From positions 62,001 to 126,000 of the forward strand of contig NZ_JASBQY010000004.1 in assembly GCF_029960645.1 (NCBI RefSeq): a stretch of 64,000 nucleotides of DNA, given 5' to 3'. Both the position numbers and the translations under genes were made by a program. The notes under the pieces were generated by a model. The model was given only the letters and a program-made list of their open reading frames with translations, ran no database searches and was not told the DNA's origin. Shown here in pieces: positions 36,431-44,447 of the stretch. Source of the DNA: Arthrobacter sp. AL12 (lineage in GTDB: Bacteria > Actinomycetota > Actinomycetes > Actinomycetales > Micrococcaceae). Every line of letters begins with the position of its first letter. Positions within the stretch are counted from its first letter, which is position 1.

Positions 36431-39400
36431 ATGACCTCACGAGATGTAATTGTCAAGATCCGGGCCGAAATCGGCGATTTCCGCCGTCAGATGGATCAGG
36501 CCGCGACTGCCGCACGTGAGATGGGGCGGACCACTGAGCAGGCGGGGCAGGCCACGCAGGAGGCGCTGACGGAGGCGCGCGCCGCTGCGCAACTTGCCCG
36601 GGTCGCACTGAATGACGCCGGCAAGGCTGCTCAGGAGGCTGCGCAGGGGTTCGGGCTGTCGTACAACTCGGCGGGCCGATTGACGGACCAGTTCGGGAAC
36701 ATGGTCACGGAGGCGCACGCGGCGGAGCTGGGTCTGGATACTGCCAGCGACGCTACCCGGGAGTTTGCCGCGCAGCAGCAGCACGCCGCCGGGGAACTCG
36801 CCGCGACTACCGCGGCGGCAGGCGAGGCAACGACCCACATGGGGCGGCTGTCAGCCTCGGTCCGCGATCACGAAGACGCCTGGGACAAGGCTGGCGGGAC
36901 CCTGCTGGCGTTCGGTGCCGCCGTCGTGGCCGGTGTTGGTTTGGCTATCGCCAAGTACGCCGAGTTCGACAAGGCCATGTCAGAGGTTAGTGCCGCGACG
37001 CACGAGACTGCCGGTAACATGCAGCTCCTGCGGGACGCCGCTATCGAGATGGGCGCCGACACGTCGTTCTCCGCGACGGAAGCCGCTGACGCGATCACCG
37101 AACTGTCCAAGGCTGGCGTTCTCACCAAGGACATCCTCTCCGGCGGCCTCGCCGGTGCGCTGTCGCTCGCCGCTGCCGGGTCCCTCGGCGTCGCTGACGC
37201 TGCGGAACTCGCCGCCACGGCGATGACCCAGTTCAAACTCAAGGGCTCCGACCTGCCGCACGTCGCTGACCTCCTGGCCGCTGGCGCTGGCAAGGCTCAA
37301 GGTTCTGTCGAGGACATGGGCGCGGCGCTGAAGCAGGGCGGCCTCGTCGCCGCCGCTACGGGGCTGACCATCGAGGAAACCACGGGCACCTTCGCGGCGT
37401 TCGCTTCTGCGGGCCTGATCGGCTCGGATGCTGGCACGTCCTTCAAGACGATGCTGCAGGCCCTCACGCCCTCATCGGAGGCCGCCAGCAAGGAGATGGA
37501 ACGACTCGGCATCTCCGCCTATGACTCTCAGGGCGACTTTATCGGCATGGCCGAGTTCGCAGGCAAGCTGCAGACCTCACTCTCGACCCTGTCGGTTGAG
37601 CAGCGCGCCGCATCGCAGAAGATCATCTTCGGTTCCGATGCTGTCCGTGCCTCCAATGTTCTGTACGAGCAGGGCGCGGCAGGCATTCAGGGCTGGATTG
37701 ACGGCGTCAACGAGTCCGGGTTCGCGGCGTCTACCGCGGCGATTAAGCAGGACAACCTGGCTGGCGATCTGGAGAAGCTGGGCGGGTCCTTCGATACCGT
37801 CCTCATCCAGGGCGGCGGCGGCGCGGCAACAGCCCTGCGCGGGCTGGTGCAGGGCCTTGAAGATGTCATCGACGGGCTCGGCAAGGTCAAGCCGGAGTTC
37901 CTGGGGCTGGCCACCGGCATGACTGGCGTGATCGGGGTTACGGCGCTGCTGGCCGGCGGGTTCATCACCTTGCTTCCGAAGGTCCTCGCTACCCGGGCGG
38001 CGTTCCAGACGCTGGCCGCTACCAACGCACCCCTTACCGCCGGGCTGGGCAAGATCGGTAAGGCCGCCGGCGGGGCGATGGTCGCCCTCCTGGCACTCAG
38101 TGCGATCGGCGCGATCTTCGGAGAGAAGCAGACGACGTCCGCGGCCGAGTACGCCAACGCGATCATGAAAGTGTCCGCGGCGGGCAAGAACGCGGATTCC
38201 TCCGGCCTCGATTCGCTGTTCCAGTCCTTCGACAAGTTCGGCGGGTCCTCGACCGTGTCGGGCGTGAATAGCCTGTCGGACGCCATCGGGAAGCTGACGA
38301 AGAACGACTGGCAGGCTAACGTCAACCAGTTCTTCGACGGCTTCACCGGGATGATTCCCGGAGTGGCAAAGTCCGAACTCGGCCAGCTGGACGAGAAGCT
38401 GAAAGGCCTTGGGGAAACCCTCGGTGAGGTCACATCGAACGGCGGCGCCGCGTCGGCGGCGAAGACCTTCAACCTGCTCACGGAGGAGTTCAAGAAGAAC
38501 GGCAAGGGCGCGCAGGACGCGCTCGATAAGATGCCGGGCTACAAGGACGCACTCCTGAAGCTGGGGCAGGCCGCCGGCATAGCACTGGAGCCGAACGAGC
38601 TACTTGCGCTCGCGGCAGGCACGATCCCGACAAGGATGCTGGCGGCTCAGAAGTCGACCGAGGGTCAGGCCGCGGCCGCCGAGGCTCAGGCGGTCGCCTC
38701 CGCCGAGGCCGCCGAGGCGCTTGAGGAGATGGGACTCTCCGCGGACGGCGTAGTCATCTCCCTGTCCAAGCTGTTGGATGCCATGTTCGCAACGGGCATC
38801 GCCACAATGTCGGCGCGGGACGCGGAAGCCGCCTACCAGGAGAATCTCGACGCGCTCAAGGTCAGCATCGATGAAGTCATGGCGACTCAGAAGGCCGGGA
38901 ACATGGTGCTCGATGCCACGACCGGGGCTTTTGACCTGTCCACCGTCGCAGGACGGGCGGCTAATGGAGTGTTCGGGGAACTGGAAGGCAGCGCAAGGGC
39001 CACGACGAAGGCGATGGCCGACGCCGGGGCAACCCAGCCGGAGCTGCAGGCCAAGCTCGGGCAGACCTACCAGTCGCTCAAGGACACGGCCATGGGATTC
39101 GGGATGGGTGAAACGAAGGCCGACGACATGGCCCGCGCCGCGCTCGGCATCCCCAAGGGGGTCCCGATCGACGTCGCCATCCAGGGCTACGCCGACACCA
39201 TGGCGAAAGCGGCAGCGATCAAACAGGCCGTCGACAACATCAACCCGAACAAGACGATCTTCTTCAGGACCGACGCGTCAGGGTTCTACGACCCGTCAGC
39301 TGGCACCGACGGTAAAGGCGCGGGGTCCGGTGGGAAATCGTCGGGGCCCAAGGCTTACGCGAATGGTGGCATCAACGGCGCGTTCGGGGCTCCCCATGTG

Positions 39401-39763
39401 TTCGCGGCGAACGGTTTGCACCGTCAGTCGATGATCGCCCGCGGCGGGGCGAACATCACCTGGGCGGAACCAGAAACCGGGTGGGAGGCCTACATCAGCG
39501 GGAAGCCCGGGCAGGAAGCACGCAACCGCGGCATCATGCAGACCATCGCCCCCCGGCTTGGTCTGGAAGTCGTCCCGTCAAAGTCCATGACCGGCGGCTA
39601 CGGGCAGAACCAGTCATTCGCAGGGTACTCACCGGCCGCGGTGAGCATGTCCGCAGCATCCGGCCGAGGCGCCACCTTCGGAGACATCAACATCACCGAA
39701 CAAAGCGACCCGCGGGCGACCTTCATGGAGTTCTCCCGCCGCGCCAACGCACTGTCCGTCTAG
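36431..39763 (+). CDS. Phage tail tape-measure protein
   Basis: An 1110-residue protein of the TP901/PhageMin_Tail type. The N-terminus (VIVKIRAEIGDFRRQMDQAA) begins a long Ala/Gln-rich coiled region. The core domain follows at about 180-450 with FDKAMSEVSAATHETAGNM, ALKQGGLVAAATGLTIEETT and FASAGLIGSDAGTSFKTML. Hydrophobic segments lie near 155-175, 490-515 and 545-565. The C-terminus, with GGAFGAPHVF-like Gly-rich sequence, ends without a peptidase domain. In siphoviruses tail length follows tape-measure length at about 0.15 nm per residue, so about 165 nm. It is the only tail gene in the element and has no frameshift-type chaperone genes upstream. Confidence 0.92.
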   Translation: MTSRDVIVKIRAEIGDFRRQMDQAATAAREMGRTTEQAGQATQEALTEARAAAQLARVALNDAGKAAQEAAQGFGLSYNSAGRLTDQFGNMVTEAHAAELGLDTASDATREFAAQQQHAAGELAATTAAAGEATTHMGRLSASVRDHEDAWDKAGGTLLAFGAAVVAGVGLAIAKYAEFDKAMSEVSAATHETAGNMQLLRDAAIEMGADTSFSATEAADAITELSKAGVLTKDILSGGLAGALSLAAAGSLGVADAAELAATAMTQFKLKGSDLPHVADLLAAGAGKAQGSVEDMGAALKQGGLVAAATGLTIEETTGTFAAFASAGLIGSDAGTSFKTMLQALTPSSEAASKEMERLGISAYDSQGDFIGMAEFAGKLQTSLSTLSVEQRAASQKIIFGSDAVRASNVLYEQGAAGIQGWIDGVNESGFAASTAAIKQDNLAGDLEKLGGSFDTVLIQGGGGAATALRGLVQGLEDVIDGLGKVKPEFLGLATGMTGVIGVTALLAGGFITLLPKVLATRAAFQTLAATNAPLTAGLGKIGKAAGGAMVALLALSAIGAIFGEKQTTSAAEYANAIMKVSAAGKNADSSGLDSLFQSFDKFGGSSTVSGVNSLSDAIGKLTKNDWQANVNQFFDGFTGMIPGVAKSELGQLDEKLKGLGETLGEVTSNGGAASAAKTFNLLTEEFKKNGKGAQDALDKMPGYKDALLKLGQAAGIALEPNELLALAAGTIPTRMLAAQKSTEGQAAAAEAQAVASAEAAEALEEMGLSADGVVISLSKLLDAMFATGIATMSARDAEAAYQENLDALKVSIDEVMATQKAGNMVLDATTGAFDLSTVAGRAANGVFGELEGSARATTKAMADAGATQPELQAKLGQTYQSLKDTAMGFGMGETKADDMARAALGIPKGVPIDVAIQGYADTMAKAAAIKQAVDNINPNKTIFFRTDASGFYDPSAGTDGKGAGSGGKSSGPKAYANGGINGAFGAPHVFAANGLHRQSMIARGGANITWAEPETGWEAYISGKPGQEARNRGIMQTIAPRLGLEVVPSKSMTGGYGQNQSFAGYSPAAVSMSAASGRGATFGDINITEQSDPRATFMEFSRRANALSV

Positions 39764-39772
39764 AAGAGAATC

Positions 39773-39811
39773 GGCGGGCGGGAATCTGTACATCGAGGAT
39801 TCCTGCCCGCC
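39773..39811 (+). terminator. Hairpin after the tape-measure gene
   Basis: GGCGGGCGGGAATC (39773-39786) pairs with GATTCCTGCCCGCC (39798-39811), one G-T wobble. A second small stem, CCTTCTGGAAGG, follows. It separates the tape measure from the next gene, which has its own promoter. Confidence 0.8.
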
Positions 39812-39871
39812 CCTTCTGGAAGGGGGAGAGGTTGGCCCCGTTTTGTCACCCCCGGTGGCTAGCATTGGGGC

Positions 39872-40336
39872 ATGTCGTACAACGCGCACCCAGATGACCA
39901 GCCTTCCGCCCAATGGCGACGCTTTGCCGCCGACGACGAAGCCGAGACGGTGATGCCAGAATTCTCGTTCCAGGATCCTGTGGCCGTGGGAATGATGTTC
40001 TGCAACGCGCTCGATGACCCCAAGGAATACCACGTTGCGCTCTCACGGTTGGCAACCCCCGAGTCGCTACTCGCGTTCGGTGACTTCGCGGAGGCTTCCG
40101 CATTTCTGGCCTCAATCGAGGATCCCGGCTACGGCTCGCAGGTCAACCGGGCACACGGAGATGACGACGTGGCCTACTTCAAGATCTTGGCTGGCACCAC
40201 GGACAGCTTCCAAGCCCTCGAAGATCAGGTCTTACCCTTCGCGGCCGTCGTCACACTGGTGTGGCGGCCAGAGTTTGGCGAGTGGCGCGTGCACGGCATC
40301 GGCAACTACATCCGGCCGGAGGACGTCCCCCACTAG
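39872..40336 (+). CDS. Accessory protein of unknown function with leaderless promoter
   Basis: A 154-residue acidic soluble protein: MSYNAHPDDQPSAQWRRFAA, central PESLLAFGDFAEASAFLASI, and a C-terminal beta region LPFAAVVTLVWRPEFGEWRV. The fold could be an NTF2-like or SnoaL-like alpha-beta barrel, but this is a guess from pattern. TAGCAT (39860-39865) lies 6 bases before the ATG, the same leaderless signature as host genes. This implies expression from the integrated state, the behaviour of a cargo gene rather than a late phage gene. Confidence 0.6.
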   Translation: MSYNAHPDDQPSAQWRRFAADDEAETVMPEFSFQDPVAVGMMFCNALDDPKEYHVALSRLATPESLLAFGDFAEASAFLASIEDPGYGSQVNRAHGDDDVAYFKILAGTTDSFQALEDQVLPFAAVVTLVWRPEFGEWRVHGIGNYIRPEDVPH

Positions 40337-40686
40337 GTCGCAATCCAACCCGCAGCCCAAACCCGTAACGGCGTCTGCACCTAAGCGCAGGGCCGCCCAC
40401 GGATCGGGGAAGCAACACACCCGTGCTAACTCCGGCCGGCCGTTGCCGCCAGGGCACCCGCGGCACATATGCTGGGTAGTGAATCGCCCGCCGCCATGCC
40501 CCCCTTCATGGCGGCGGGCATTTTCGCGCAACAAGCCGTTGCGCAAGTATCCAGACGCTGGCTGGACGTTTGTCCCGCAGCTTGTGGGACATTCCATTGC
40601 CGCCCTCAGGGCTGACCGCTGACGGCCACAGAAAAGCCCCCGGACCCATGACAAGGTGCCGGGGCGAGTCCTAGGCGCTCACGCCG
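40337..40686. other. Gene-free stretch with three hairpins
   Basis: No credible gene. A perfect 12-bp stem CCCGCCGCCATG (40487-40498) with 40507-40518 is followed by CATTTTCG, a terminator for the 154-aa gene. A second stem GCGCAAC (40526-40532) with GTTGCGC (40538-40544) follows directly. Near 40635-40665 a GCCCCCGG/CCGGGGC stem lies past the stop of the leftward 96-aa gene. The 150 bases before the first stem hold no feature. Confidence 0.6.
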
Positions 40687-40977
40687 TCAGGCTGGCCCGG
40701 TCCCGGCGTACCTGGATGCGAGGGCAGCCAGGGCAGTTCCCGCCGCCGCTGCCTGCGGAGCCGTCAGCACGCCTAGGGCATAGCCACTACCCAATGGCAG
40801 GAGCTCGAAGGCTACGCCGCGCTCGAAGGTGAATGTTGTCTCGATCCGCCAGCCGTCTCCGGTCTCGGACGGCCCGTCCCAGTAGCCCGCCGGCAGATCC
40901 GGCCGGACCGCGTCCATAGCCTCGATGAATCCCGCGGGCACGCTCGAGTCTTCCGGTGCCGTGATTGTCGTGCTCAT
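40687..40977 (-). CDS. Hypothetical protein at the right end of the element
   Basis: A 96-residue protein beginning MSTTITAPEDSSVPAGFIEA, with a central beta stretch (GDGWRIETTFTFERGVAFEL) and an Ala-rich C-terminal helix. It is transcribed towards the 154-aa gene. No family is recognised. An upstream GC inverted repeat (41020-41051) and TATAAG between its arms may form its promoter. Confidence 0.55.
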   Translation of the reverse strand: MSTTITAPEDSSVPAGFIEAMDAVRPDLPAGYWDGPSETGDGWRIETTFTFERGVAFELLPLGSGYALGVLTAPQAAAAGTALAALASRYAGTGPA

Positions 40978-41109
40978 GGTTCCCCCTGGATGTTGTGGCG
41001 ATTGCCCCAGATTCTAACCGGCGCCGACGTCGTATAAGTGAACGGCGCCGGTCCCCAGCTTCATACGCGGCTCTTCGCTGAGCCAGCCGCCCACCGTTTA
41101 CCCACCGGA

Positions 41110-41199
41110 AACAACGATTACTGACGACAAACAACGAGCCTAACCCACTCCGCATAAGCGCAGAATCCCCGGAATCTAGGGGTCAATGGGGAACAACGA
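41110..41199. repeat. AACAACGA repeats near attR (candidate integrase arm sites)
   Basis: AACAACGA occurs at 41110-41117, 41130-41137 and 41192-41199, all in one orientation; the first two are 20 bp apart. The stretch is A-rich and gene-free and ends 23 bases before attR. Arm-type sites of tyrosine integrases typically look like this. Confidence 0.5.
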
Positions 41200-41222
41200 A
41201 CAAGGACAAAAACCAGCATCCC

Positions 41223-41262
41223 CTAATCCGCCGGTCGGGGGTTCGATTCCCTCCTGGGGCAC
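41223..41262. repeat. attR, 40-bp direct repeat (partial tRNA-Arg)
   Basis: Exact copy of 29095-29134. It contains only the 3' half of tRNA-Arg and is not a functional tRNA gene. Confidence 0.95.
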
Positions 41263-41271
41263 CAGAGCGCC

Positions 41272-41306
41272 GGTCTGGCCTGCCGGAAGTTTCCGCAGGC
41301 CAGACC
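41272..41306. terminator. Original tRNA-Arg downstream hairpin, displaced by the element
   Basis: GGTCTGGCCTGC (41272-41283) pairs with 41295-41306 across an 11-base loop. It lies 9 bases after attR, so before integration it followed the tRNA-Arg gene directly. Confidence 0.7.
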
Positions 41307-41343
41307 CGCGGCCCCTCCGGGGCCGTGCACACGCAGCGAGGGC

Positions 41344-42360
41344 CTAGATCCACTTGTTGCGCTTGAACGTCCAATAGAGCAGACCGCCCATGACGATCAT
41401 CAGGCCCAGTGCCATTGGGTAGCCAAAGACCCAGTCCAGTTCAGGCATGCTGCGGAAGTTCATTCCGTAGATGGTGCCGATCAGGGACGGTGCGAACAGA
41501 ATGGCCGCCCAGGCCGAGATCCGTTTGACCTGCTCGTTCTGGGCGTAGCTCGACTCGGTCAGCAGGCGCATTTCGTCGTTCTGCCGCTGGGCCACGAGCG
41601 CCGCGTTGACGGCGAGCGCGTTTTGCAGCAGGGCGCGGAAGGCCGCGACCCGCTCACCGAGCCGCCACACATGGTCCAGGACGTCCCGGTAGTGGTCCTG
41701 CAACTCGGGCCGGGGCTGGTGGTCCGGGGCTTCGGCCATCAGGGACTGCAGGATCAAGGCCAGGGGTGCCGTCGCCCGCTGGAACATGATGACCTGGCGG
41801 GAGAGTTCGTAGATCCGGCGGGATACGCCCGGGTCTGCGGCGAAGAGCTCGTCCTCGATTTCGTCGACGTCGTTTTCCAGGCCGGAAGCGACCGGCTCGT
41901 ACTCGTCCACGACCTGGTCCAGGATCGCGTAGAGCACGGCGTCCGGACCGAGCGCCAGGAACTCAGGCTGGGATTCCATCCGGCGGCGGACCCGGGCGAG
42001 GTCCGGTGATTCGGCCCGGCGGACGGTGACCACAAAATCCGCCCCGCGGAAGACATGGATTTCGCCGAACTCAACCTTCTCCAGGTCGTCAAGGTAGCGG
42101 GCCGGGCGCAGCACCAGGAAGAGCGTTTCGCCGTAGTGTTCCAGCTTCGCCCGCTGATGGCCGGCGAGCGCGTCGTCCACGGCCAGGTGGTTGAGATCGA
42201 ACTCCTCGGCCACGGACCGCAGCTCTTCCGCGTCTGGCCGGTAGAGCCCGATCCACGCCATGCCCTGGCGCTGCCGCAGGATGAAGTACGTCTCGTCCAG
42301 GCTCTCCGGGTCCGCGGTCCGGTAACCCTTCACGTACACCGCGTTGTCGACAATGCTCAC
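41344..42360 (-). CDS. corA: CorA-family magnesium/cobalt transporter
   Basis: A 338-residue membrane protein for divalent cation uptake. The long N-terminal cytoplasmic funnel ends with a coiled stretch, then two C-terminal spans. The first is followed by the selectivity motif YGMNF in GTIYGMNFRSMPELDW, the second is YPMALGLMIVMGGLLYW, and the tail is basic (FKRNKWI). The GTG at 42360 has GGAGGA about 9 bases upstream. It is complete. Confidence 0.93.
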   Translation of the reverse strand: MSIVDNAVYVKGYRTADPESLDETYFILRQRQGMAWIGLYRPDAEELRSVAEEFDLNHLAVDDALAGHQRAKLEHYGETLFLVLRPARYLDDLEKVEFGEIHVFRGADFVVTVRRAESPDLARVRRRMESQPEFLALGPDAVLYAILDQVVDEYEPVASGLENDVDEIEDELFAADPGVSRRIYELSRQVIMFQRATAPLALILQSLMAEAPDHQPRPELQDHYRDVLDHVWRLGERVAAFRALLQNALAVNAALVAQRQNDEMRLLTESSYAQNEQVKRISAWAAILFAPSLIGTIYGMNFRSMPELDWVFGYPMALGLMIVMGGLLYWTFKRNKWI

Positions 42361-42575
42361 GGCAGCGCCTCCTCCACCAGGCCTTCCTTGGCTGCGACGC
42401 TATACCGTCGCCCGCCCCGTGCCAACAGCCCGAACCTGCCGCCCCACAAATTGCGGCAGCGCGCCCCTTCCCGCGCATAACCACCCGTCAGCCATCAGCA
42501 CTCTTAGAATGGAGGATCGGCAGGACACCAGGGGCAGCCTGTGCGTTCCGCCCGCAACCGAAAGGTACGGCCGCC

Positions 42576-43070
42576 ATGACCCAGACCCCCCGCGGATTTG
42601 ACCCCCACGATCCCAACAGTCCCAACGGTGCGTCGCCCACCCGGTCCTCCGGGCCGGCTGACGAGTACCCGGGGGCCGCTGACGTCCCGGCCGGCGGCAC
42701 CGATCTTGTGTCCGGGGCTCCGGCTGCGCCGGCGCCGGTGGAGGAACCTGCCCGGGCCGCGACGCCCGAAACGCCCGCCCCGGAACCGCGCCAGGTGACC
42801 CGCGCCGGTATGGTCTGGGCCGCGGTGGCCTGCGCGCTGGTGGTGCTGATTTTGCTCATCGCCTTCATCCTGCAGAATCAGGAATACGTGCAGGTGAAGT
42901 TCTTTGGCCTTCAAGGGGCCGTTCCGCTGGGCATTGCCTTGTTCATCGCGGCCGTCGGCGGCGGGGTGCTCGTGGCCATCGCCGGAGCCGCCCGCATCAT
43001 TCAGCTGCGGGTCGCGGCGCATCGTCAGCGCGTCAGCCGCCAGGCCCGTCCGGGGGCGCGCACGCGCTGA
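42576..43070 (+). CDS. LapA/DUF1049-domain membrane protein
   Basis: A 164-residue protein: a Pro/Ala-rich disordered N-terminal 75 residues, then two spans (MVWAAVACALVVLILLIAFI and GIALFIAAVGGGVLVAIAGA) with the DUF1049 pattern QNQEYVQVKFFGLQG between them and a basic tail. In other bacteria LapA acts with LapB in LPS control; in actinobacteria its role is unknown. AAAGG lies before the ATG. Confidence 0.82.
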   Translation: MTQTPRGFDPHDPNSPNGASPTRSSGPADEYPGAADVPAGGTDLVSGAPAAPAPVEEPARAATPETPAPEPRQVTRAGMVWAAVACALVVLILLIAFILQNQEYVQVKFFGLQGAVPLGIALFIAAVGGGVLVAIAGAARIIQLRVAAHRQRVSRQARPGARTR

Positions 43071-43112
43071 CATCGGCAGGAGCTGACCCCGGCAGGGAGC
43101 TGACCTCCTTCC

Positions 43113-43655
43113 ATGGGTGATCCAGACCCCCGCGGGCCCGGACCCCTGACCACCGCGGCGGCGGACTGGCCCGACGTCGAGCGCCTCGTCGGCTTCCGCG
43201 GCGAGCCGGCGCGCTGCTGGTGCCGTTTCTTCGCCCTCACCGGGACACAGTGGTCAGAGTCGACCCCGGAACAGCGGAGAATCCAACTGCGGAACAAGTT
43301 CGGCGGCGGCGCCCCGGCTCCGGGGTTGCTGGCCTTCCGCGACGGGAATCCCGTGGGCTGGTGCGCCGTCGAGCCCCGCGGCTGCTACCCCAGGATCCTG
43401 CGCTCGAAGGTTCTGGCAGCGGCATCCCCTGAGGCGGTCCCGGATCCTGGCGGGCAACAGCTGTGGTCCGTGAGTTGTTTTGTGGTCTCCCCCGGCCGTG
43501 CCGTCGTCCGCCCGCCGGCGCCGTTCCCTAAGGAGGCGCCACCGCCACCGCCGTTCCCTAAGGAGGCGCCACCGCCACCGCCGTTCCCTCAGGGGGCGCC
43601 GCCGCCGGGCCCTCAGGGCGCGCCGCCGCCGGGCCCTAAGGCAGGGTCAGGATGA
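43113..43655 (+). pseudogene. GNAT-like gene with C-terminal half replaced by proline repeats
   Basis: Residues 1-128 follow a GNAT-related actinobacterial family (VERLVGFRGEPARCWCRFFA, LLAFRDGNPVGWCAVEPR, LWSVSCFVVSPG). Normally SVVCFVV-x-PG-x-R-R-x-G opens the acetyl-CoA motif and another 50-60 residues follow. Here the sequence turns directly into repeats of PFPKEAPPPP and PQGAPPPG to residue 180. The acetyl-CoA-binding helix is missing, so acetyltransferase activity is unlikely. The end overlaps the convergent map gene by 20 bases, and the repeat unit CCCTAAGG matches the map stop region. Confidence 0.65.
43521..43640. repeat. 30-bp tandem repeat in the GNAT-like gene
   Basis: Exact 30-bp units at 43521-43550 and 43551-43580 are followed by a diverged copy (43581-43608) and two shorter ones to about 43640. 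The units encode ten residues each and start CCGTTCCCTAAGG. The last copy runs into the end of map. Confidence 0.85.
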
Positions 43656-44403
43656 CCGGGCCGTCCTTCGTGATGGCGACGGTGTGCTCGCTGTGGGCCG
43701 CGCGGTGGCCGCCGGCCGATCGCAGGGTCCACTCGTCGTCGTCGTGGAAGTAGTCGTCCTTGCCGCCCAGAATCAGCATCGGCTCAATCGCTATGACCAG
43801 CCCCTCGGTCAGTTTGATCCCACGGCCGGGACGGCCTTCGTTGGGAACGTGCGGCTCGGCGTGCATCGTCCTGCCGATCCCGTGGCCGCCGTGGTCGGCC
43901 AGCAGCCCGTAGCCGGCGCGCCGTGAGGCGCCGCCGATCGCGTAGCCCAGGTCCCCCATCTTGTTGCCGATCCTGGCAGCCTCGATGCCACGGGCCAGGG
44001 CGGCCTCGGTGGCATCGATCAGGGCCTGGTCCACGGGGTCGGCGGTGCCCACGATGAAGCTGATCGCAGCATCCCCGCACCAGCCTTCGAGGAACGCCCC
44101 GCAGTCCACGCTGAGCAGGTCGCCATCCTGGAGCCGGTAGTCGTTGGGGATGCCGTGCACCACGGCATCATTGACGGACGTGCAGATCACCCCCGGGAAC
44201 GGCACCGAGGCCCACCGCGGTTTGTAGTCCAGGAAGGCAGGCGTCGCCCCGGCGGCGGCAATGGTCGCCGCGGCCAGTTCGTCCAGTTCCTTCAGGGACA
44301 CGTCGACGGGGGCAGCCTCCCGGACGCGTTCCAGCGTATTGGCCACCACCCGGCCGGCTTCGCGCATCAGGGCAATCTCGGCGGGACTCTTGATCATCGA
44401 CAT
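43636..44403 (-). CDS. map: Type I methionine aminopeptidase
   Basis: Metalloprotease of 255 residues removing initiator Met. Metal ligands lie in SVDCGAFLEGWCGDAAISF (two Asp), GHGIGRTMHAEPHVPN (His), AIEPMLILGG (Glu) and AAHSEHTVAI (Glu). It lacks the N-terminal SH3-binding extension of MapB-type enzymes. TAGAGT (44416-44411) lies 7 bases before the ATG. A peptide deformylase gene (def) is found at 49056, not adjacent. Confidence 0.95.
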   Translation of the reverse strand: MSMIKSPAEIALMREAGRVVANTLERVREAAPVDVSLKELDELAAATIAAAGATPAFLDYKPRWASVPFPGVICTSVNDAVVHGIPNDYRLQDGDLLSVDCGAFLEGWCGDAAISFIVGTADPVDQALIDATEAALARGIEAARIGNKMGDLGYAIGGASRRAGYGLLADHGGHGIGRTMHAEPHVPNEGRPGRGIKLTEGLVIAIEPMLILGGKDDYFHDDDEWTLRSAGGHRAAHSEHTVAITKDGPVILTLP

Positions 44404-44447
44404 GTCTTCAACTCTAGGGCCAGCCGGAGCCTGGCTAAAGTTGCCCC

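Larger units (their letters stand above)
29095..41262. mobile_element. 12.2-kb tRNA-Arg-integrated element, candidate phage satellite
   Basis: The element is bounded by identical 40-bp repeats (29095-29134 and 41223-41262) derived from the tRNA-Arg 3' end. Contents in order: M41-like peptidase, tyrosine integrase and XRE regulator (leftward); excisionase-like gene, small genes, Rep-like gene with iterons, more small genes, TerS-like gene, tape-measure gene and a 154-aa gene (rightward); a 96-aa gene (leftward). No portal, capsid, large terminase, baseplate, lysis or conjugation gene is seen. All genes look intact and most overlap by 1-11 bases. The gene set resembles PICI/SaPI-type satellites in logic but not in recognisable sequence. 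A defective prophage is the main alternative. Confidence 0.85.

Noticed and set aside
41223..41262. Second tRNA-Arg gene
   Set aside because: Only the 3' half of the tRNA is present; the sequence is the right-hand att repeat of the integrated element.
29095..41262. Conjugative (AICE-type) element
   Set aside because: Integrase, excisionase and Rep-like genes fit, but no FtsK/SpoIIIE-type translocase (Tra) gene is present, while phage packaging and tail genes are.
29095..41262. Ordinary complete prophage
   Set aside because: No portal, capsid, large terminase, tail tube, baseplate or lysis gene; at 12.2 kb with intact overlapping genes it is too small and too orderly for a decayed full prophage, although a clean internal deletion cannot be excluded.
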